Positions 1-10,984 of a DNA stretch of 64,000 bases are shown here, piece by piece. The notes below the pieces were generated by a model. It did no database searches. It was not told where the DNA came from and saw nothing but the letters and a program-made list of their open reading frames with translations. Source of the DNA: Larix kaempferi (taxonomy: Eukaryota > Streptophyta > Pinopsida > Pinales > Pinaceae); contig BSBM01000442.1 in assembly GCA_027924585.1 (NCBI GenBank), positions 2,108,001 to 2,172,000 of the forward strand, given 5' to 3'. Both the position numbers and the translations under genes were made by a program. Position 1 is the first letter of the stretch. Every line of letters starts with the position of its first letter.

Positions 1-1
1 G

Positions 2-1003
2 AACTCTAAGGTATTTGAAAATATTCCAAAAGGTATTACACCTACTCGATATTTTGATCATGTTATTCGCTTAATTCCAGGAAGTGTTCCTCCTAACATT
101 AGACCTTACATATACCCCTATGTCCAGAAGAGTGAAAATGAAAGCATGGTTGAAGAAATGTTAGAGGTCGACATAATTAGGCCTATCCAAAGTTCTTACT
201 CTCCACCAGCAGTAATGGTACATAATAAGGATGGATCATGGCGTATGTGTCCATATTATAGAGAGTTCAACAAGATCACCATTAAAGATAAGTTTCATAT
301 TCATGTCATTGATAAATTGTTAGATGAACTGCATGGATCAGTTTACTTCATAAGTTTGGATCTCCGTTCAAGGTATCATCATATTAGAATGAAGGAAGAA
401 GACATACCAAAAACAACATTCAGAACTCATGAAGGTCATCATGAATTTATGGTCATGCCTTTTGGAATTAAGAATGCACTTTCCACATTTCAAGGTTTGA
501 TGAATTCCATTTTCAAGCCCTTCCTTAGAAAATTTGTATTAGTATTTTTACTAATCTATAGCAAGTCTTGGGAAGAACATGTTCAACATGTCGATAGGGT
601 GCTACAACTACTAAAGGAGAAACAACTATATGCAAAACCTTCCAATTGTTTCTTTGGGGTAAAGGAGGTAGAGTATTTAGGTCATATTGTATCTCATGAA
701 GGTGTCGAGGTAGACCCTAACAAAATTAAAGCCATGATGGATTGGCCAATTCCCAAAACCTTGAAGAATATTAGAAGATTATGGTTTGACAAGGTACTAC
801 CACAAGTTTGTTCGGAACTATGGAATAATAGCAACACCTTTGACATCATTATTGAAGAAGGAAGCATTTTCGTGGACTCCAGAGGCAACTTAAAGAGGCA
901 ATGTGCAAAGCTCCTATTTTTACCATACCAAACTTCTCAAAATAAATTCATTGTGGAATGTGATGCCTCAGGAAATGGAATTGGTGTTGTTCTAATGCAA
1001 TAA
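2..1003 (+). pseudogene. Element A reverse transcriptase with deleted catalytic aspartates
   Basis: The frame opens at base 2, before the first ATG at 146, so it is the interior of a pol polyprotein. RT motifs are visible: a KDGSWRMC block near 228, an LDLRSRYHH block near 360 and an MPFGIKNA block near 455. The catalytic block expected as F-[IV]-D-D-I-L-I-Y-S reads VFLLIYSK near 545, so the two aspartates are lost through a small in-frame deletion. Two compensating frameshifts occur between about 765 and 900, where the RT thumb reads in another frame. The end (VECDASGNGIG near 955) is the start of RNase H, and the ORF stops at 1001-1003. It cannot encode an active polymerase. Confidence 0.9.
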
Positions 1004-2259
1004 GGATAACCCCTTGCTTTCTAAAGTCGATAAATCAAGGGAAAGAACTTACAGAAACCAATTTATGAGAAGGAAATGATGGCAATTCCTACATGCACTT
1101 AAGAAATGGAATCCTTACCTAATAGGTAGGCACTTCAAGGTCAAAACATATCATGATAGTCTTAAATACTTCTTGGAGCAGAGACTATCTTCAAAAGAGC
1201 AACAAAAATGGGTAACCAAAATTTTAGTATATGAGTTTGAAATCATCTATAAAAAAAGGGAACCAAAATGTGGTGGTAGATGCACTCTCCAGAAAAAATG
1301 AGTATGTGGAGGCATTACTTTACGCGATTTCAATTATACAACCCGATTGGGTAGTAGTAGCAAGGGAAGAATGGAAGAATGACCTATCTGTGTGGACAAT
1401 CATTCAAAAGCTACAAAAGGGTCGCAATATATCAAATACTTTTGTGTGGAAAAATTATTCCTTATGGTATAAGGATCACTTATATATATGTAAGAACATC
1501 GAACTCAAACTAAATATCCTTTTGGAATTACACACCTCTCCTACAGGTGGGCACTCAGGATTCCAAAAACCGTACCACGGGGTCAAGAAGGAATTCTTTT
1601 GGGAAGATCTTAAATCTGATGTTCAAATATTCGTGGTAAAATTTTGGTTTTCCAACAAAATAAGGTTGAAACAATTAAGACCTTGGGTCTTTTACAACCA
1701 TTGTAAATACCTTGCCAACGTTGGGAGGAAGTCTCAATGGATTTTATCACGGGTCTGCCCGATTCATAAGGGAATATTTTTACTATGGTGGTTGTTGATA
1801 GGCTCACAAAGTATGCACACTTTTGTGCACTCTCTGACCCTTTTAATGCAAGAACATTTTTTGCATCCTTCATGGAATCAGTTCATAAGTTACATGGAAA
1901 TCCGAAGATTATTGTAAGCGATAGAGATCCAATCTTCACTGGAAAATTTTGGACTGAATTATTTTCTTGTTTGGGTATCTAGTTGGCTCATAGTTCTTCT
2001 TATCATCCTAAATCCGATGGGAACTGAGAAAGTGAACAAATGTTTGGAAGGCTATCTTAGTTGCTTTGCATCTGATAAACAAACACAATGGGTGAAATGG
2101 TTATCTTTGGAAGAATGGTGGTACAATAATTGCTTCCATACGTCATCAAGAATGTCTCCATTTATGGCACTTTATGGGTACCATCCTCCATCTATCACAT
2201 CTCCCGTAAAAGTAAAATCTAAAGTTCAAGATATGGATGATCACCTAGATCACCAATAA
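1004..2259 (+). pseudogene. Element A RNase H to integrase, frameshifted
   Basis: Downstream of the RT stop the RNase H domain is broken across frames; an NVVVDALSR motif is readable near 1270. The integrase zinc-binding region follows (HTSPTGGHSGF near 1530; the histidines remain but the cysteine pair near 1640 is lost in a frameshift). Core fragments are split over two frames: a VVVDRLTKYAHF block at about 1785, an IVSDRDPIFTGKFW block near 1912, and a post-stop piece from 2017 to 2259 with the final glutamate-region remnant and a SRMSPFMALYGYHPP block near 2150. At least three stops or frameshifts prevent translation as one protein. Confidence 0.85.
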
Positions 2260-2361
2260 GAAGCTCTCCAATTACTAAAGGACAACCTGGATATGTCAAA
2301 AAACATGATGAAACAACAAGCAGATCAACATCGCAGTGAAAGGAGTTTTGAATAAGGGGAT

Positions 2362-2772
2362 TTGGTATTTCTGGGGTTGCAACCTTACAAGCATATGTCC
2401 CTCAAGCAACTAAATAAATACCATAAATCAGAACCCGAGTACTATGGTCCTTATAAATTGTTGCAAAAGATTAGCAGTTTGGATTACAAATTGGAGCTCC
2501 CTTCATCTTTAAGGGTACACCCAATTTTCCATGTTTCTTGCTTAAATAAGGTAATAGGAGACAATATCCCAATTAAAACTATATATATGGAGCTTGATGA
2601 AGAAGGAAAATTCATATTGGAACCTGAACAAATCATTGAAACAAGGACTAAACAACTACGCAATCATGCTATTACTGAGTACCTCATCAAGTGGAATAAT
2701 TTACCAGTTGAAGATTTGACATGGGAAGATGATTCCTTCATACAAAAGCAACCACAACTAATCAAGTGTTGA
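2362..2772 (+). pseudogene. Element A integrase C-terminus and chromodomain
   Basis: This 136-codon segment starts in the integrase C-terminal GPY-type region (YYGPYKLLQKI near 2440), runs through the conserved HPIFHVSCL block near 2518 and ends in a chromodomain-like fold (EQIIETRTKQL, then EYLIKWNNLPVEDLTWED near 2680-2730). Chromodomains at the integrase C-terminus are known to target chromoviruses to particular chromatin. The segment is followed at once by the polypurine tract and LTR, the expected order. It is cut off from the upstream integrase by a stop near 2353. Confidence 0.85.
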
Positions 2773-2787
2773 GGACAATACTTGTCT

Positions 2788-2801
2788 AAAGGGGACGGGC
2801 A
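2788..2801 (+). other. Polypurine tract of element A
   Basis: The purine-rich run AAAGGGGACGGGCA sits directly before the TG that opens the 3' LTR. This is the position and composition of the plus-strand DNA priming site of LTR retrotransposons. Confidence 0.8.
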
Positions 2802-3141
2802 TGTTGAGCCCTAAATGTTGGCACATTACCCCCTATATTGTGGCTCATTACATATTATTGATGTTGGCTTGGGTCTATTAGTGGTAATTGTTATTAGTAT
2901 TAATATATTTGTCATGTTGGCTTGGGTCCATTAGTTGTAATTGTACCTTTTGTCTCCTATATATAGGAAGGAGACATTTTCATTTGAATTATATTGTATT
3001 GTCTTGTCTTGTGTACTTAGTACATTGTATAAGGAGGTTGACCCCTTGAAGAGGCTTTCTATTCATCTATTTTCTTCATTAAATGCGAGGAGTACTCTTT
3101 CTATTCTATTTCTTCTCTTTTTTTAAATTTGTTTCTTAACA
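2802..3141 (+). repeat. 3' LTR of element A (about 340 bp)
   Basis: The LTR opens with TGTTGAGCCC after the PPT and closes with TTCTTAACA at 3141. A TATA-like CTATATATAGG lies at 2958-2967, consistent with the U3 promoter. The sequence after 3141 is copia RNase H on the opposite strand, which fixes the right boundary. The left boundary rests on the PPT and the TG. Confidence 0.75.
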
Positions 3142-3149
3142 AACTTGAT

Positions 3150-4330
3150 AATCTATTTTTGCTAAAGAAAGAGCAAGAGCTTGTTGCTTTTGACAAACCC
3201 AAGTGATAAGTCTAGAAATAAGACTAAAAGCATAACCTATAGTAGACTTTCGATCATAAAGGTTTCCATCCCAATCAAAACAATGAAACCTACCAATAAA
3301 GGAGTCCCCCTTGAATTGTAATGTATCTCAAATTGAACTGCACCTAGATATATTGAAGTATATTTCTTGTTGATTTTCAATTGCTTTCATGGGGTGTTTT
3401 CATATATCAAACAACAAGACTGACATCAAAGGAAATCTTAAGATGGGTATGACTCAAATAAAAAATGCTACCATCTAATTGATGATACAATATAACATCT
3501 ACTTTGGGTGTAATGCATGTGGCAACAAGTTTAACTCTATATGAGAAGGGATATGGGGTTATTTTATGATATTCCATGTGAAAGTGACAAAGTAGGTCAC
3601 ATGCATACTTAAACAGAGAAAGGAAAATCCCTTCCTTGGATTGAAAGATTTGAAGGATGAGAAAATAATGCAAATTTCCTAAATCTATAATTTAAAATAT
3701 CTCTTAAAGATGGATTTCACATGGGTTAAAAGTTTGGGGTCACAGCTAGTAAGAATAAGGTCATCAAAATAAAGAACAAGTATTATGAGATGGCTATATA
3801 CTTTCTTGGTATAGATATTGAGGTCATAATGGCATCTATAAAAATCGATGCCAAGAAGAAATATATCCAATTTGGCATACCAAGATTGAGGAGCTTGCTT
3901 AAGGCCATAGAGATATTTATTAAGGTGAAAAACAAGGTTGGATTCATTCTGAATATAGCTAGGAAGTTGTTCCTTGTAAATTTCTTATTGTAAATCCCCA
4001 TGAAAGAAGGAAAATTTAACATCCATTTGATTGAAATCCCATTTATATGGAGCAATGAAGGCTAGAACAAGATGGGTGGAATTCATTTTGGCTATGGGGA
4101 CAAATGTTTCATTATATTTAATCCATTCAACTTGAGAAAATCCCTTAGAAATTAATTGAGCCTTCTATCTTTCAACACTTCCATTTGATGCATTCTTGGT
4201 TCTATATACCCATTTACATATAACAATTTTTCTTCCTTTTGAAAGAGGTATAGGATCCCAAGTATTGTTCACCGTTAAGGAACGATATTCTTCATTCATT
4301 GTTGTATCCAAATCTAGATGGCCAGAATCT
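3150..4330 (-). pseudogene. Element B copia reverse transcriptase and RNase H remnant
   Basis: On the minus strand the RT starts near 4330 with a KWVYRTK block around 4210 and a KGFSQVEWIKY stretch around 4130, in broken frames. The catalytic region reads LVLYFDDLILT near 3780, with both aspartates of the YxDD-type box kept but the second position altered. A block resembling MHYFLxLQIxQSKEGIFLSxxKYA follows at 3673-3600, then the LYHQLDGSIFYLSHTHL block near 3500, which marks the RT/RNase H connection. At least three frame changes separate these pieces, so this is a pseudogene. Confidence 0.8.
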
Positions 4331-4454
4331 TCTACAATTGTTTATAGGTCACGAGTCTTTGAAACTTGAACCAAAAAAGTGGAGGCTCACTGGAACTGTG
4401 AATGTGTACGATGTTGATCTATAGGATCACTAACAAGATCACCAATTGCTTCTC

Positions 4455-5700
4455 CTATTGTACATACCCATCTAGGAAGTTGTGGTCTGGTGTAGGTTCA
4501 TGTTCAATGGACCCAACTAGAGAAAGGTCAGCGGGTGGAGGTGGATTTTCATCCTCACTCTCATTAGCTGAAGAAGAACCTAGAATAGGATCACTAGTAG
4601 AAAGGTTTGGAATAAAACATGGTGCAAACATTGAAGATGGAACCATTGACTTAAGCTCACATGCAAAGATATTTTGATCAAATTTAACATCCTTTCTAAT
4701 AATAATTTCATTGTAATGAGGTTGAAGAACTATATAACCTTTTACATTTTTAGAATGTACAACAAAAATACACATCTCACTCTTAGATTGTAATTCTTTC
4801 ATTTTCTCATAAAAAATGTGAGCCCATGATTCACTATCAAACACACAAAGGTGGCTTACATGTGGTTTAGTTTTACTCCATGCTTCTTCTGGTATTATAT
4901 ATTTTAAATCCTCTGTGGGAGTGTGATTAACTATGTAATTGGAACAATTAATGGCTTCGACCAAACAATGAGAACTTAATCCCTTAGATTGGATTATACA
5001 ATTTGTCATTTCCTTTAATGTGTAATTCTTTCTCTCAGTAACACCCTTTTTTTGTGGTGTGTATGGAACAATATGTCACATATGAATGCCTTGTGCAATG
5101 AAATAAGTTGTAAATTTGTTGTAACATATTCATCTCCATTATTTTCTCTTAAATTTTGAAGTTGATGTCCAAATTATTTTTCTACAAGGTCCTTGTAGGC
5201 CAAAAACTACAATCTTAATTTTTAATAAATAAACCCAAGTGAATCTAGAGAATTCATCAATGAAACTTAAGAATTACTTGAACTTGGAGGAAGAATCAAA
5301 GGAAGTAGACCACACAAATCACTATTAAAAATTTGCAAGGGGGCAAGGCATGCTATCCCAATTATGTTTATCGAGAAAATCCATGGGACAAACACCATCT
5401 ATGCAAGAAATGAGAGGAAAACTAGTCACCATATTTTTATTGCATACTTGTTGTAAGAGAGATAGTTTAGATGACCAAATCCCTCATGCCAAAGTTTGAT
5501 CAAGTCATTACTATGAGAAATAAATGGAAAAGATGATGAACCAATGTTATCAAATATATATAACTTGGTAATATCATCAAAAAATTAATTACTAGGATGT
5601 GCTTAGAATCTTTTAAAACCTAGATTACAACTCAATGAGGTGAAAACTCTATTGTTTTACCTTCACCTAAATGAGTGGTCTGGTATGCTGATAGAACATT
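4455..5700 (-). pseudogene. Element B copia integrase remnant
   Basis: The longest open piece (4455-5009, 184 codons) covers the integrase C-terminal part. It includes a CSNYIVNHTPTED segment near 4920, then SHLCVFDSESWAHI and FVVHSKNVKGYIVLQP, which correspond to the copia blocks usually read as HLRVFGCxAY and KxxKGxFxGY. Upstream, a DEFSRFTWVY-like block near 5240 and a GVTERKNYTLKE block near 5030, carrying the core glutamate region, read in other frames. The end of the ORF is acidic and proline-rich (linker to RT). Several stops break the domain. Confidence 0.78.
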
Positions 5701-5819
5701 GCAAGAAATACTTGGAATAGATAATACATCATTCAAATTATCATCATCTAGTTGAATTATTGCAAATCCTACAACACTAAGATATCTATCATCAACAACA
5801 AATACTCATTTGATGTTAC

Positions 5820-6860
5820 ATTCAATAAGAGTAGAAAAAAGGATTTATCATTAGCCATAAGATAAGATGATCAAGAATCAATAAGCCACTCATTAGAAGA
5901 AGTAGTGGTCGGTGCATTGAAGGAAAAAACAGAAGTAGAAAGTGCATGTCCATGAGAAGAAGAGTTAGAGAAGATTCAAGAGTGATGTTGTGCTTATTCA
6001 TTATTGCTTCTAGTGCTTCCATACATTAGAAAAATTAGACTCCATATGATCATCTCACCCACAAAAATTTCAATGTCTCTTAATATTCTTACCTTTTGAT
6101 TTAGATCTTTTATCACCATTGGGAGTAAGAGCTAGTTGAAAGGGTTTGGGACCCGTGTTTTGCTTGTTGTTACAAGGATGTTGCTTCTTTGGAAGATTTC
6201 ATTTATACTTCTATTGTGCCACTAAGGTTTTTTTAGGTGTACCTTCAATTTTGATCACTATAAGACAGAATATATTATCTTGCTCTCTAATCAAAGAATT
6301 ACAAAAATATTCAAGAGTGGGTTCTTTGTAAGCAACCTATACAACTTATCTGACAGAGTGAAAAATATATACAAAATAGAATATGGACTACCAAACTTAG
6401 CAAGAATAACATAAATTCATTGGATAACCTTCTTAGGTATCTTACATTCTTCAAGATAGAGTTTAAGTGTTTTAAATTTAGATAGATAGTATTCAATGCA
6501 AGAGAAACCACTAGGATTTAAAGCAATCAATTGGTTATTAAGATAGTGAGCTCGATTCTAATTGTAGTTACCAATTATAGTTTCCAACTTTTTCCAAGCT
6601 CCATCCGGTTTTTCAACTCCTTGAAGGTGAAACCTAAATAATTAGAGATGGGCATTTCGATAAATTAACATGCTTTGTCATTTTTACTATCCCATTTGGA
6701 TTTATTTGAGGCATCAATGGGGTAAGTTTATTTTCCCAAGGTAATCCAATAAATTTATTTATTTTGCAACACATCATCCATATAGGATTTCCATGGGAAT
6801 TAGTTGGTATTGGTAAGTAGGATATCATTTGAACAAGTAATATTATAATATGCAATTAAA
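5820..6860 (-). pseudogene. Element B Gag remnants
   Basis: Only short scattered pieces remain. A CCHC-type knuckle remnant is readable near 6085-6030 on the minus strand (histidine and cysteine partly preserved). A helical LKHLNSILKNVRYLR stretch at 6311-6511 fits the middle of a copia Gag (UBN2-like), and a piece at 6634-6855 carries a WENKLTPL-like segment that could be the Gag N-terminus. Position between integrase and the right end supports Gag, but sequence support for each piece is weak. Confidence 0.45.
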
Positions 6861-7259
6861 ATGCCTTCAAAAGCAAAAAATACCAATATGGATGGAAAGC
6901 TCTAAAAACAGTAGTCTAAAAAATGACACTAAAAACAAACTCCAAATGTCAAATTTATGCCCCTTTTAGGAAAGAGATAAAAAATAACCAAAGCGCCATG
7001 TTGCAAGTAGAGGTTGGTCCATGTGGTGAAAGGTTCACAATGAGATTGTTGAGTAAAAAAAATTAACTTCATTATCTAACTTTGCCTAGAAGCTCACTTT
7101 TACAAATAAGTTATGTTTTATAATAAAATAAGTGACCCACTTTTATAAAATAAGTGAGAAACACTTTTATAATGAAGTTACGTTATAATTTTAAAATGCA
7201 TGTAAAAAGACTTGAACTCGAGGCTATTTATTTAATAAAGTAACTTTCAACCAAATGAG

Positions 7260-7354
7260 ATAATGGAAAATTTGTAAGAAATGTTAAGGAGAAGGGGGGG
7301 TGTTTTTTATAATGGAAAATTTGTAAGAAATGTTAAGGAGAAGGGGGGGTGTTT
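7260..7354. repeat. Tandem duplication, 49-bp unit, two copies
   Basis: The unit beginning ATAATGGAAAATTTG and ending in a G-run plus TGTTTT occurs at 7260-7308 and again at 7309-7354, essentially identical. It is a recent local duplication in non-coding DNA. Confidence 0.9.
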
Positions 7355-9050
7355 TAAATATATACACTTTCCATCGAAGTGCATGCTAACCCCCAAACCC
7401 TTACATTTTCTTACAAAACACTTCAACACAACCACGCATAAAAACAAGCAATTTAAAAAATTAAAAATATAAGCTTAAGGTTAGCTCACCTAAAAAAACA
7501 AGTTTTATCTTTGTTTTTATTTGTTGAATTCACACAAGGAACACAACAAAGAGTATACACAAGGTATTTCAACAAAGTATATCATATTCAACAAAATAGG
7601 CTATTTCCACACATGTTGAACTCGTTAAGAAACCACTTACACAAATAGATCAAAGATCAACACATCAATGTATTGCGTGGTTAAAACCCTTTGAGAGGGA
7701 AGCAGCACATGGCACCTCCAACATGACCACTTGAGGAAATATATTAATGTTAAAGGAAAATATTTTACATATGAGTTTCTCACAATCGATCATTAGCAAA
7801 TGACCATCCATGCTCTTTAAATGGATATCATGGACCAACCAATGTTAAGCCACTGAACAATATAGCCATTATTATTGAGGAGAAGATGAACCATATAGGA
7901 TCATTTTATTTCTATATAACATATTGATTGTGACCGTTTGATTGCATACAAATGTATACTAAAGAAACACACTTTACCTAAAGTCGGATTGGACCAAGTT
8001 GATCTTAACTAACTCCTAAGTGTCTAAATGTCCTAGAAAAATTGTATGTTTGAAACATGTTAGAGATTAATGTGAAGAAGTACATCTATAATAAAAACTC
8101 ACGGAAAAACTTCATATTTAAAACCTTTTGATCCACCTAATTCATCTCTTTGAAACATTTCCATAAATCTTTTAAATTATTTTTCACTCAGACTCTGAAC
8201 AATATTTTGGAGTCTCTTCAAGTGTTTGATGTGCATGAAAAACAGTATCCAATGCACATCATTTAAGCTTACAGATAATCCAAATATACTATTTTTATAT
8301 TAAAATTTAAAAGATCTTTCCATGTTCTCTTCTTTGGATGTGCTTCCCTTACCTTCATTTCTATAATTTATTTTCCTTGAATTTCTATCAACCATACTCT
8401 ATCAATAAAAACTCGGCATAATGAAATACACAAATGATGAAATATGTTTTAGAACCTAAGTAAATAATTCCAAGTTAAAAATGCTTTTGGGTTAAGTGAT
8501 GTGTATAGTACAATAACACACACTAGTACACTTAATACATACTTAAGCATCAATGCATCGTTACCATGCAATGTGCACTAATAAATTTAGTACTTAAAAA
8601 AAAAAAAGCATCACCAAATTGATGCACTTAATACAATATTCCACATCATTGTGTTGTTTCTATATATTGCACGCCATTAAATTCAGTAGTTTAAAAAATG
8701 CACCAAACATTACTTTTTAAATAAGAAACACACTGGTGCAATGGTACTGTACAATGTCAAAAGTTGTCCCAAGAAAGAAGATGAGCATGCCACACAACCT
8801 TAGATGCAAAAATTCTAAGATTCCAAAAAGATACAATTTCAAGTTGTCTTCAAGCATGTAAAAATATCTCATAGTAAACGAGTGGATCCAAGAAACCTGC
8901 CCAATCACTCAACTAATATTTTTACAGTTCTTGGACTTATTAGCAAATTAAGAGAAAACCGTTGAATTGAAAGACTACACTTTGGAATCCCCATAACCAA
9001 AACTAAATTATTCCCAACTAGAAAATATCCCCTCTAGGTCTACAATCGAA
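7355..9050. other. Non-coding AT-rich spacer, possible LTR-like piece
   Basis: No credible coding sequence is seen. On the minus strand, about 7750-7610 has CCTCTCAAAGGGTTTT followed by ACCACG-like and GTGTTGATC stretches. This resembles the R/U5 part of plant copia LTRs and could be the missing 5' LTR of element B (weak). From 8450 to 8720 there are several short words of the type GTGCACTTAATAC and a poly(A) run near 8600, resembling the tandem-repeat region around 22000-23850. Confidence 0.3.
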
Positions 9051-9205
9051 GGACATTCAAAAGAGACCAAAATGGTCAAGGAAGAAGAAGAGGAAGAAGC
9101 CGAGGAAGATCAAGAAACTGAAGAAGACACAACAAAATATTCAAAAGATTCAATGGAAGAGGAGAAAGAAGAGGAATAAGAGAATTTAGATTTTCCAAGG
9201 AGGCG

Positions 9206-9861
9206 GTGGTGTCAAAACCAAATAAGCCGTCAACCAGCTATGTGGCTCCTCCACCCCTCTCATTAAAGAAAACAGAGCCATTCTCCTTTATTGATGCTCT
9301 CAAAAAAGGATATCAACCATCCTCGCCACTCACAAGGGGGTGCTTTTCAAGTCAAGATCAAGGAATAAAAGTTCCAAATTTCCATGCCTCATCAAGAAAG
9401 CAGTCATCATTTGACATTTTGATTAATAGGAATTTCTCTTAATCTTAGTAAGAGGAATGTATTATTACTGAACGGAGCTATGGGAAGTGGAAGGAGTGGT
9501 CTAGGGTTTACATAGGAGGGCACGAATATTTGTTGCAAAGTGTTGTAGAGGGTTTTGAGGGTGGTGGACCAGAGAAGTATTCATGGGTGAAGAGGTGTGG
9601 GCGGTCCAAGACCCCTCCCAAGGGAGAAGAGGTAAATACATGCAAGTAGACACAGACATGAACTCCTCGTCGGGAAATGGAGGAGAAGGGACGATCGAGA
9701 CTACATATCTACAGGGCAAGAAGAGAGAGAGTAGGAAACCCAGACAATGTATGCCAAAAATAGCGAAGATACCCTTGGTTCAAATCATATCTGAAGGACT
9801 GAGAGAACACATCCAATACATGAAGGGTCATGCGCTAATTGGAAAATTTGTGGGTATATGA
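9206..9861 (+). pseudogene. LINE C ORF1, N-terminal part
   Basis: The 5' piece starts at ATG 9206 and encodes a proline/serine-rich segment with a PFSFIDALKKGY stretch, typical of plant L1 ORF1 N-termini. It stops at 9442 and is followed by a frame-shifted stretch. The piece at 9583-9861 ends with HALIGKFVGI, which matches the opening strand of DUF4283. ORF1 proteins bind LINE RNA in the ribonucleoprotein particle. Two or more frame changes separate the pieces. Confidence 0.6.
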
Positions 9862-10984
9862 CTAGTGTAAAGGGCACTCACCTGGTGGATTAATGGAATG
9901 TGGAACCCTAAGGGTCACTATGACCTACAGCTGGGAGCAAAGGGTTTCTTCACAGTGATCTTCTTAAATATAAAAGACAAAAACGGGATAATGGATGGAG
10001 GCCCTTATTTCTTTAACTCTGTAGGGCTATTTTTATGACCATGGATTGACAGATTCAACCCAGACAAGGAATACCTCATTGTAGCTCGATATGGATTAGA
10101 CTCTACTCACTACCGGTGGAGTAATCAAGAGAAGAAATCCTGGAATTTTGGGAAACATGATTGGGACCTTTGTAAAATCCTTGGAACAAACCAAATCCAT
10201 GAGATACACATCATACGCAAGTATATGTGTATACATGGACCTCTCAAAGGATCTCCCATAAGCAATTAAATTGACACGGGAGGACGAGGAATGGAACCAA
10301 TCGCTCAACTATGAAAATGTCACATTCCTTTGTCGTCGATGCCATGAACATGGGCATCTATTTAGGCATTTACCTATGAACACATCCCAGGCACATAATG
10401 AGAACAAGAAAGCTAAGGATGTCGATGGGTTTACAAAGGTAAATAGTAAAAAGGGTCGGGCAAGGAAAGGACCAAGCTCTAAAATCCACAAAAAAACACA
10501 GATAACAAATAGGTTTGAAGCTTTAAACCAGGAAACGGGTACTCATCAAGAAGTGGAAGATAAAGGAGAGAAAGAGGTGAGGATCCAACAGGAAGAAGGG
10601 AAAATATATAGACCAAGCAACAGAGAAGTAACAGAAGTGGAGGAGGATGAAAATATGGGGATGGAAGAAACAGAAGATCTGGAGCTATGGGAGCTGGACC
10701 TGGATAAAATAGAGGACACATGTATCAATTTGGAAAAGGTCTACATTACATCTCATAAAGTGACCCTACTAAAGGAGGTGATTATGAAATCAAATCCAAC
10801 CAAGAATTTGGGCGTAGCGATGGAGGCATTGAAGGAGAATGAAGGAAAGAGAAAGGGGAAAGGAGATAAGAAAGGAATAAGAATGAAAAAGCAACAAATT
10901 AGGGATGTGGGTGAGAAGTTGGTGGCATCAAGACAATATTTGAATATCAAGAATGCTTTTCAAGCCCTTTCCAAAACCTTGTAA
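9862..10984 (+). pseudogene. LINE C ORF1, DUF4283-like region and zinc knuckle
   Basis: From about 9862 to 10270 the DUF4283-like domain is spread over three frames (a stretch with LGAKGFFTVIF near 9930, a DGGPYFFNS-like stretch near 9995). A clean ORF from 10271 to 10984 (237 codons) carries a knuckle CRRCHEHGHLFRHLP at residues 24-38, where the last cysteine is replaced by leucine. It is followed by a lysine/glutamate-rich, low-complexity C-terminal tail. The zinc knuckle and basic tail fit nucleic-acid binding. The stop codon overlaps the ORF2 ATG (TAATG at 10982-10986). Confidence 0.75.

Larger units (their letters stand above)
1..3141 (+). mobile_element. Ty3/gypsy chromovirus, 3' portion (element A)
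   Basis: This is the right part of a plus-strand LTR retrotransposon whose 5' LTR, gag and protease lie outside the window. In order it shows reverse transcriptase, RNase H, integrase, a C-terminal chromodomain, a polypurine tract and a 3' LTR of about 340 bp. RT-RH-IN order and a chromodomain place it in the chromovirus branch of Ty3/gypsy, and the short LTR would suit a Reina-like clade (inference). Frameshifts and stops occur throughout. The 3' LTR abuts copia RNase H sequence on the other strand, so A probably inserted into, or recombined with, element B. The 5-bp target duplication cannot be tested because the left flank is absent. Confidence 0.88.
3142..6860 (-). mobile_element. Decayed Ty1/copia retrotransposon (element B)
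   Basis: Reading the minus strand from right to left gives gag remnants (6860-5820), integrase (about 5700-4455), reverse transcriptase (about 4330-3407) and the start of RNase H (3400-3150). PR/IN before RT is the copia order. No LTRs could be identified with confidence: the 3' end is cut by element A's LTR at 3141, and no clear PBS is seen on the right side. Stops and frameshifts are frequent. Confidence 0.8.

Noticed and set aside
1610-1873. Minus-strand ORF opposite element A integrase
   Set aside because: No motif, and fully antisense to recognised integrase blocks.
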